DNA of 44,506 nt from Gammaproteobacteria bacterium (GTDB taxonomy: Bacteria; Pseudomonadota; Gammaproteobacteria; JAJDOJ01): contig JALSSO010000091.1 in assembly GCA_026984215.1 (NCBI GenBank), forward strand, positions 1 through 44,506, given 5' to 3'. The position numbers and the translations under genes were made by a program. The notes beneath the pieces are model-generated. The model worked only from the letters and a program-made list of their open reading frames with translations. It was not told the origin of the DNA and ran no database searches. Positions 9,127 through 14,781 of this stretch are shown here, piece after piece (within the stretch, counting starts at the first letter, position 1; each line of letters opens with the position of its first letter).

Positions 9127-9525
9127 TCAGGTCAGCGAGCGCTTCCCACCGAGCGCCCTCAGGGCGGCCTCGAGTCGGTCGGGATCCACCGGATAGGGCA
9201 GGGCGGCCGCGAAAGCGAACCGCGTCTGGAGCCGCTCGAGCTGGTGTCGGGTTTCCGGTTCGTAGAAGACGACGACCTCGGCATCCGGCGCATGCCGCTG
9301 CACCGCGGCCATCAGCGACTCCAGGTTGCTTAAGCGGTCGCGAAAGCCGGACTGGTAGTTGAATTCGGCCACGACCACCGCCGGCGGGTTGCGCTTGAGC
9401 CAGCTCAACGCCTTGCGCATGGAACTCTCCACGTGCGGGATGTAGCCCGAGCGGCGGTACAGGGGGGTGAAATCGGGATAGCCGCCCAGTTCCACGATCG
9501 CCAGCAACGAGGGCATCCGGCTCAT
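9127..9525 (-). CDS. Uncharacterised protein, possible receiver-like fold
   Basis: A 132-residue protein that I do not recognise by family. ATG 9525 is chosen because GGGAG lies about 8 nt upstream; the frame is open further upstream but only through the terminator hairpin. The alternation of hydrophobic strands and amphipathic helices (PAVVVAEFNY, DAEVVVFYEP, FAFAAALPYPVDPDRLEAAL) resembles a response-regulator or Rossmann-like alpha/beta fold, but no phospho-acceptor pattern could be confirmed. Directly upstream lies a strong terminator and a structured leader, so its expression may be attenuated. Convergent with ydcH. Confidence 0.6.
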   Translation of the reverse strand: MSRMPSLLAIVELGGYPDFTPLYRRSGYIPHVESSMRKALSWLKRNPPAVVVAEFNYQSGFRDRLSNLESLMAAVQRHAPDAEVVVFYEPETRHQLERLQTRFAFAAALPYPVDPDRLEAALRALGGKRSLT

Positions 9526-9546
9526 TTCACGGCTCCCTGCGCACGG

Positions 9547-9574
9547 GCAAAAAGAGGGCGGCATCCTGCCGCCC
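9547..9574 (-). terminator. Rho-independent terminator immediately upstream of the 9525 gene
   Basis: On the minus strand an 8-bp perfect stem (GGGCGGCA / TGCCGCCC, 3-nt loop) at 9574-9556 is followed by TCTTTTT. It lies only about 20 nt before the ribosome binding site of the minus-strand gene starting at 9525. It therefore either ends a separate small RNA or works as an attenuator for that gene. Confidence 0.75.
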
Positions 9575-9780
9575 AGTCGGTGAGCCCTCTATGGAGGGAA
9601 GTCGCACGATGTCGCCTCGCACGGTCGACAGTGTGCACTCACCGACGCCCGGCGTCCGTGGCATAGTTCCCGGTGGGCGGGGGAATATTTCACAAGGACC
9701 GAAGCGGCAAACCTTTTGCTCGGCAGGGGCTACATTGCATGACGCCGGGTACCCGTCCAATCGGGGGCGGCATCCTCCTC
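9547..9780 (-). ncRNA. Candidate structured leader RNA or small RNA ending in a terminator
   Basis: The minus strand shows nested inverted repeats: GTCGGTGAG (9646-9638) pairing with CTCACCGAC (9584-9576), nine of nine; an internal hairpin CCCTC/GAGGG (9598-9585); GACGC/GCGTC (9656-9644); then the terminator. A 12-nt segment (GGGCGGCATCCT on the plus strand) occurs at both 9556-9567 and 9765-9776, so the upstream copy could pair with the first arm of the terminator and prevent its formation. I compared it by memory with 6S, SRP, RNase P, tmRNA and glycine, c-di-GMP, TPP, cobalamin and FMN riboswitches and found no convincing match. The 5' boundary is a guess. Confidence 0.4.
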
Positions 9781-9819
9781 CACGAGCCTTATCCAGCAAG
9801 CGCCTGAAACCGGTTTTTT

Positions 9820-9968
9820 CTAGCAGGCCGTTGAAAAACTGCTGCGATACCCGCCTGCGGCGTTGCGCGCTGCTCGCTCCCTCGCCTATCTCCTTGATAT
9901 GTCTCGGTCGCTGCGCTGCGTGCGTCTTGCATCCGGGCTTCTCGCGACGTTTTTCAACACCCTGCTAG
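9820..9968. mobile_element. MITE-like palindromic element flanked by CTAG
   Basis: A 147-bp element (9821-9967) bounded by imperfect terminal inverted repeats: left TAGCAGGCCGTTGAAAAAC and right, inverted, TAGCAGGGTGTTGAAAAAC, matching in 17 of 19 positions. CTAG occurs at both outer ends (9820-9823 and 9965-9968), compatible with a 4-bp target duplication of the kind IS5-group elements make. The interior is itself partly palindromic. No transposase reading frame fits inside, so it would need an enzyme supplied elsewhere. It sits between the small secreted protein gene and the structured RNA. Confidence 0.6.
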
Positions 9969-10009
9969 AACGTCCCGGACGAGGGTCGCGCGCGATCTCC
10001 GCGCCGGAC

Positions 10010-10309
10010 TCAGTGCTCGAGACGGCGCCGAGCCAGTGCCACGACACCCACCAGCCCGAACAGGATCGCGATCAGGGAAAGCGGAAACACGGCGTGAGCG
10101 GCCCCCTCGCCCGGCTTGGGAGTGGATTCCCCTGCAACTGCATCGGCCGGCTTGGCCAGTGCCACGCTGAGCCGGGCCGCTTCGGCGTTCGGGCCGAACT
10201 CCACGCAGGCGGGCTCCCCGCAGGGCGGGCGCTGCGACTCGGCGGCGCCCAAGCCTGCCACCCAAAGCGCCAAGACCAAGCCAAACAGTCCCTTTCTCAG
10301 CCGATCCAT
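10010..10309 (-). CDS. Small secreted or membrane protein with CX4C motif and C-terminal anchor
   Basis: A 99-residue protein not recognised by family. It has an N-terminal signal-like segment (MDRLRKGLFGLVLALWVAGLGA), a short region with two cysteines in a CGEPAC (CX4C) motif, a low-complexity Ala/Glu/Pro linker, and a C-terminal hydrophobic helix (residues about 73-93) ending in RRR. The helix-plus-arginines tail looks like a sorting or anchoring signal, but neither a PEP nor a Gly-Gly motif precedes it. AAGGAGCG 6 nt upstream of ATG 10309 supports translation. It lies downstream of the Crp-like gene, separated from it by a terminator. Confidence 0.6.
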   Translation of the reverse strand: MDRLRKGLFGLVLALWVAGLGAAESQRPPCGEPACVEFGPNAEAARLSVALAKPADAVAGESTPKPGEGAAHAVFPLSLIAILFGLVGVVALARRRLEH

Positions 10310-10414
10310 CGTTCGCTCCTTGGTTCCCGCATCGGAACTCCCCGTATGCCAAGGTCTCCTTACACCAAGGAATGCTAGTGGATCCCGGCGTTAACGACTG
10401 TGATGAAAGCCATA

Positions 10415-10437
10415 GAAAACGGGCGCTTCCGCGCCCG
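10415..10437 (-). terminator. Rho-independent terminator of the Crp-like gene
   Basis: A 7-bp perfect GC-rich stem (CGGGCGC / GCGCCCG, loop of 4) at 10437-10420 is followed on the minus strand by GTTTTC. It is about 50 nt beyond the stop of the Crp-like gene (10485), so that gene is probably transcribed alone. Confidence 0.7.
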
Positions 10438-10484
10438 AGGAGCCCGTGGGCGGTGCCGGCGGGCAGCGCCGCAGGCGCGACAGT

Positions 10485-11132
10485 CTACCAGGCCTTGGGC
10501 AGCCGGGCCCGGATGGTGATCACACGTTGCTGGACCTCGATGTAACCACCGCGTTCGAGTTCCTTCATGATGCGGCTGACCATCTCGCGCGAGGCGCCCA
10601 CCAGGTTGGCGATCTCCTGATGGGTCAGCCTCTGGGCCACGACCAGGACCCCGTCGCGTTCCTCGGCAAGCTGCAGCAGGGCCCGGGTCACCCGACCGTA
10701 GACGTCGTTGAGCGCCAAATTCTTCGCCAGGTCCGTGAGCTCCCCCACCCGCACGGCCAGCAGGCGCAAAAACTTGTAAGCGATGTCGGGATGGTCCGCA
10801 AGGTAGGTGCGGAAAGCATCGCGCGATATCAGCGAAAGCGTGCTGCGTTGGGTGGTCATCACACTGGCCGAACGTGGCATCTCGCCGATGACCGAAAGCT
10901 CCCCGAAGAACTCCCCGGGGCCCATGAAATTCAGCGTGATCTCACGACCGCTGTCGTCACTGCAGAAGACCTTCACCTGTCCCGCGAGAATCACATAGAC
11001 GTGCTCACTGTGGTCCCCCTCGTTGATGAGCACGGCATGGCGCGGAAAAGTCCGCCGCACGCCACAGGCGGCCAGCGCGTCCACTTCGTCTGCGCTCAAA
11101 TTCCGCTTTTCGGGTTGCCCCAGACCCACCAC
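10485..11132 (-). CDS. Crp/Fnr family transcription regulator, Crp-like
   Basis: A 215-residue regulator with an N-terminal cyclic-nucleotide-binding domain and a C-terminal winged helix. Aligned with E. coli CRP, the cAMP phosphate-pocket residues GEL (77-79) and Arg87-Ser88 and the C-helix Thr133 are kept, while the neighbouring Ser is Asp. The recognition helix ASREMVSRIMKELE keeps Arg182, Glu183 and Arg187 of CRP, so a TGTGA-like target is likely. There is no N-terminal cysteine cluster as in FNR. GAGGAGG 6 nt upstream supports GTG 11132. It is divergent from a class III nucleotide cyclase gene, which makes cAMP (or cGMP) the obvious candidate ligand; that link is inference. Confidence 0.88.
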   Translation of the reverse strand: MVGLGQPEKRNLSADEVDALAACGVRRTFPRHAVLINEGDHSEHVYVILAGQVKVFCSDDSGREITLNFMGPGEFFGELSVIGEMPRSASVMTTQRSTLSLISRDAFRTYLADHPDIAYKFLRLLAVRVGELTDLAKNLALNDVYGRVTRALLQLAEERDGVLVVAQRLTHQEIANLVGASREMVSRIMKELERGGYIEVQQRVITIRARLPKAW

Positions 11133-11191
11133 TGCACACCTCCTCGATCACTGCCCGCTACGATCCGCCACGTGCCGTATGCCCAAAACCG

Positions 11192-11197
11192 TATAAT
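11192..11197 (+). promoter_or_regulatory. Candidate -10 box for the cyclase gene
   Basis: A perfect TATAAT lies in the 219-bp divergent region between the Crp-like and cyclase genes, 155 nt before the cyclase ATG. No good -35 hexamer is present at 16-18 nt, which would fit an activator-dependent promoter. No complete Crp palindrome was found beside it. Weak support. Confidence 0.35.
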
Positions 11198-11351
11198 GCG
11201 GGCGTCAACAACCCCAAAACGAGCAATCGGACACGCCTTCGTGTGCCGCATCGACCCATGATATTGCCATCCGGTTGGCTCTGGCGGATGCTTTAACCAA
11301 GCACAGTGTGGGTTTGCTCCGACCGGCGGACCCGCCCGAGTGATCCTCGCC

Positions 11352-14300
11352 ATGCGCACGTGCCCCAACTGCCAGTCCGAGAACCCACCGGAACACCGTT
11401 ACTGCGCGGACTGCGGGCAGCCGTTGCATGCGGTCTGCGCAGTATGCGATTTCCGCAATCCCCCACGCGCCAACTTCTGCGCCGGTTGCGGCAGGCCGCT
11501 CGGCGAGCCGGGAAGGCCGGCAGCCCCCACCGAAGGTATCCGGGCACAACGGCGTCAGATCACCGTCCTGTTCGCCGACCTCGTGGGATCGACATCCCTG
11601 GCCATCCGGCTGGATCCAGAGGACCTGCGCCTGTTGATCCACCGCTATCAGCACCTGTGCTCGGAGGTGGTGGAACAGTACGGGGGGCACGTGGCCCAAT
11701 ACCTCGGCGACGGCATCCTGGTCTATTTCGGCTATCCACGGGCCCATGAGGACGATCCCGCCCGCGCCGCGCGGGCGGGGCTGGAGATCGTGCAGCGGCT
11801 GGCCGGCGCATCCACCGGCATCGCCGATCTGCACTTGGAGGCTCGGGTCGGCCTGGCGACCGGCACCGTCGTGGTGGACGAACACCACCGTTCAGGGGCG
11901 GTCTCCCGGCAGGAAGTGGTCGGGGAGACGCCCAACCTCGCGGCGCGGCTGCAGGAACTCGCCGATCCGGGAACGGTGGTGATCGCGGATACCACACGCC
12001 GGCTCCTGGGCGGACAATTCAAGTATGTCGATCTGGGCAGCCGGCGACTCAAGGGCTTCTCCGCTCCGGTTCATGCCTGGCGGGTGGTCGCACCGGCCGA
12101 CACACGCATCCGGTTCGACGCCACCCGAGGCCGGCGCCTGCCCCCGCTGGTCGGGCGGGACAAAGAGCTCCAGTGGCTACGCCGGCGCTGGGACGAGGCC
12201 CTGCAAGGTCGCGGGCAGGTGGTCCTCGTCTCCGGACCGGCGGGGATCGGCAAGAGCCGACTGTGCAAGGCATTGTCGACGGCCATCGGCGACACGAGGG
12301 TGTGCACGCCCATCCGACTCCAGTGCTCGCCCTACCACACGACGAGCCCCCTCTACCCCTTCATCGCGCATTTGGAGCGGGCCGCAGGTATCCGGCCCAA
12401 CGATGCGGCCCAGTGCAAGCTCGAGCGGCTCGAAGCGCTTCTGACCCGAGCCACCGAAACCCCGGGCGAGGCGCTGCCACTGATCGCCTCCCTGCTCTCG
12501 GTGCCCGGCGCAGACGACCGCACGATCCGCGAACTCACACCCGTTCAACGGCGCGAGCGCACATTGGCGGCCCTGGTCGATCAGCTCGAGGCACTGGCCC
12601 ATCATCGGCCGGTGTTCGTGCAGGTGGAGGACGCCCACTGGATCGATCCGACCTCACGCGAGCTCCTGCAGGCGTGCATGGACCGCTGCCGCGACCTGCC
12701 CGTGCTGATGCTGGTGACCTACCGCCCCGAGAACCCGTTCCCCGCACCCGATCTCCCGCACGTACACCCGCTGCCACTACGCAGACTGAGGATGGAGGAG
12801 AGCCGTATCCTGGCCCGCCACGTGGCCGCCCACGAACTGGAAGCCCCGATCCTGGACCAGATCGTGCTGCGTACCGACGGCATCCCGCTGTATGTGGAGG
12901 AGGTGACCAAGAGCGTGGTCAACACCTCCCTCGAGAGCGGCGGCGCGGCCAAGCCGGCCCCCTCCGTTCCCGCCTCCCTCAGGGACGCCTTGACCGAGCG
13001 GCTCGACCGTCTGGGACCGGCACGCCGCGTGGCCCAGATCTGTGCGGTGATCGGCCGGGAGGTGCCTTTCGATCTGCTCGACCGCTTGGCGGATCTTCCC
13101 GAACAGGAGTTGGAGCGCGCGCTACAGCGGCTCCTGGAAAGCGGAATCCTGTTCCGGAGCCGACGCACGCAGCGCGGCTGGAGCGACTTCTTCTTCAAAC
13201 ACGCGTTGGTTCGGGACACCGCCTACGAGAGTCTGCTCCTCACCCAACGCAGGCACCTGCATCTGCGCGTGGCCGAAACCATCGAGGAACATTTTGCCGA
13301 GCGCGCCCGGCGCAATCCGGAGCTGCTCGCCACCCACTACGGGGAAGGCGGAGAGCCCGCAAAGGCTGCACACCACTGGGGCCGGGCGGCGCTGGAAGCC
13401 CTGTCGCGTTCGGCCAACTCGGAGGTGATCCTGCACGTGGAAAAGGCCTTGGATCAGCTGCAACGCCTACCGGCCGGGCCCCGGCGGCTCGAGCAGGAAC
13501 TCCGATTCCACATCCTTCTGGGCGGCGCGCGACGGGCCGCCAGCGGGTTCGCCTCGGAGGATATGCGTCAGGCCTTCGAGGCGGCCCGCACCATTTGCCA
13601 ACAGTTGGGCGAGTCCGCCACCCCGGTGCTCATCGACGTGCTGCGCGGCCTGTACAGCTACCATTACGCGCGCGGCGAGCTGAACCAGGCCCGCGAGCTG
13701 GCCGAACAGGTCGTCACCCTGGCGAAACGCTGTGACCCGGCATCGCTTACTGTGGGGCTCTACATGCTGGGCGGCATGCAGTTCTGGCAGGGCGAGTTCC
13801 AGGCCGCCGAACAGACCCTGACCCGCGCGTGGAAGGTCTACGACCGACATGCCCTGCGGGAGGACAGCCTCTCGGCGCAGACCGACCCCGGAGCCTTCGC
13901 CCTGTTCCAGCTGGCCTGGACCCAGTGGATGCTGGGCCGGCCGGCCCAGGCGATGAAAACCGCCGAACAGGTGCTGTCTTTTTCCCGCGAGCTGCGCCAA
14001 CCCTTCACCCATTCGATGACCTTGTTCTGGGTGGGAACCACCGCCCTGTGCTGCGGTCGGCGCGGCGAGGCCGCCCGGCTGGCGGCGGAGATGCTCGAAC
14101 TGACCACCAACCACCGCCTGCGCTATCTACGCGCCTGCGCCCTGGTCCTGAAGGGACACGTGGAGATCGACTCCGGCCGGATCGGCCAGGGCCTCGCCAG
14201 CGTCGACGAAGCGATGGCCGATTTCGCCGCCCAGGGGGCGGGCCTGGGCACGGCGTGGGCCCTGTCCAAACCCATCGAGGCCCACATCCACACCGGCCGA

Positions 14301-14687
14301 CTCGACCAAGCGAGGGAGCTGATCACAGCGGCACGAGCGGCCATCGCCCGCAACGGTGAAATGCATTGGGCCCCGGAAATCGAGCGTCTGGCCGGCGAAC
14401 TGGCCCAACAGACCGCACCCGCCGAGCCGGACCGGGCCCGCGCCGGATTCCGCCGGGCCCGGGACTTGGCCGGCCGGCTGGGCGCCACGGCGCTGGAGCT
14501 GCGCGCGGCCATCAGCCTGGCGGCCTCGGCCGATGCGGGGAGCACGGCGGAACGCACGGCCCTGTCCGAGGTGCTGGGGCGCGTGGAAAACGGTCTGCCG
14601 ACTCCGGATACGGAGGCCGCGCAACTGTTGCTCTCCGAGGGCCAGATCCCGGCGGACTGGGGTAGGGAAGCCGGACAGGTCCATTGA
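11352..14687 (+). CDS. Zinc-ribbon / class III nucleotide cyclase / AAA ATPase / TPR signalling protein
   Basis: A 1111-residue cytosolic multidomain protein. Residues 4-46 hold two zinc ribbons (C4/C7/C18/C21 and C29/C32/C43/C46). Residues about 66-250 are a class III adenylate/guanylate cyclase domain with the two metal aspartates in FADLVGST (D76) and YLGDGIL (D120), and the Asn/Arg pair in TPNLAARLQ, so it looks active. A Walker A (GPAGIGKSR, near residue 300) and the VEDAHWID segment mark an AAA_16 ATPase. The C-terminal 500 residues are helical and TPR-like (tandem Ala/Leu-rich helix pairs). In known proteins of this layout the ATPase and repeats sense an unknown input. ATG 11352 is preferred over GTG 11340. 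The haem-enzyme gene follows after 94 nt; a Crp-like gene is divergent upstream. Confidence 0.9.
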   Translation: MRTCPNCQSENPPEHRYCADCGQPLHAVCAVCDFRNPPRANFCAGCGRPLGEPGRPAAPTEGIRAQRRQITVLFADLVGSTSLAIRLDPEDLRLLIHRYQHLCSEVVEQYGGHVAQYLGDGILVYFGYPRAHEDDPARAARAGLEIVQRLAGASTGIADLHLEARVGLATGTVVVDEHHRSGAVSRQEVVGETPNLAARLQELADPGTVVIADTTRRLLGGQFKYVDLGSRRLKGFSAPVHAWRVVAPADTRIRFDATRGRRLPPLVGRDKELQWLRRRWDEALQGRGQVVLVSGPAGIGKSRLCKALSTAIGDTRVCTPIRLQCSPYHTTSPLYPFIAHLERAAGIRPNDAAQCKLERLEALLTRATETPGEALPLIASLLSVPGADDRTIRELTPVQRRERTLAALVDQLEALAHHRPVFVQVEDAHWIDPTSRELLQACMDRCRDLPVLMLVTYRPENPFPAPDLPHVHPLPLRRLRMEESRILARHVAAHELEAPILDQIVLRTDGIPLYVEEVTKSVVNTSLESGGAAKPAPSVPASLRDALTERLDRLGPARRVAQICAVIGREVPFDLLDRLADLPEQELERALQRLLESGILFRSRRTQRGWSDFFFKHALVRDTAYESLLLTQRRHLHLRVAETIEEHFAERARRNPELLATHYGEGGEPAKAAHHWGRAALEALSRSANSEVILHVEKALDQLQRLPAGPRRLEQELRFHILLGGARRAASGFASEDMRQAFEAARTICQQLGESATPVLIDVLRGLYSYHYARGELNQARELAEQVVTLAKRCDPASLTVGLYMLGGMQFWQGEFQAAEQTLTRAWKVYDRHALREDSLSAQTDPGAFALFQLAWTQWMLGRPAQAMKTAEQVLSFSRELRQPFTHSMTLFWVGTTALCCGRRGEAARLAAEMLELTTNHRLRYLRACALVLKGHVEIDSGRIGQGLASVDEAMADFAAQGAGLGTAWALSKPIEAHIHTGRLDQARELITAARAAIARNGEMHWAPEIERLAGELAQQTAPAEPDRARAGFRRARDLAGRLGATALELRAAISLAASADAGSTAERTALSEVLGRVENGLPTPDTEAAQLLLSEGQIPADWGREAGQVH

Positions 14688-14781
14688 ACCGGGGCCTTTC
14701 CGGCAGCGGCAGGCCCGAAACACGTCAGGCGAGCGTTCGGAAACGGTCACTCACAGGCCGTTGAACAGGGGGACTCCGGCA

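Noticed and set aside
9109-9131. Terminator between ydcH and the convergent gene
   Set aside because: The GGGCGC/GCGCCC hairpin overlaps coding sequence and lacks a T-run on either strand.
9547-9780. 6S RNA, SRP RNA, glycine riboswitch or c-di-GMP riboswitch
   Set aside because: Some short matches (for example CCGAAGCGGCAAACC on the + strand) recalled the glycine riboswitch, but the conserved cores and required stems were not found.
10390-10415. Possible Crp site (TGTGA half-site near 10400)
   Set aside because: Only one half of the palindrome is present; the second half does not match TCACA.
12173-13735. 520-codon frame on the + strand
   Set aside because: Alternate frame of the cyclase/AAA gene, Arg/Pro/Gly-rich and without motifs.
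14688-14781. Terminator between the cyclase and haem-enzyme genes
   Set aside because: A 6-bp inverted repeat (GGGCCT/AGGCCC) is present but followed by GAAACACG, not a T-run, so read-through is expected.
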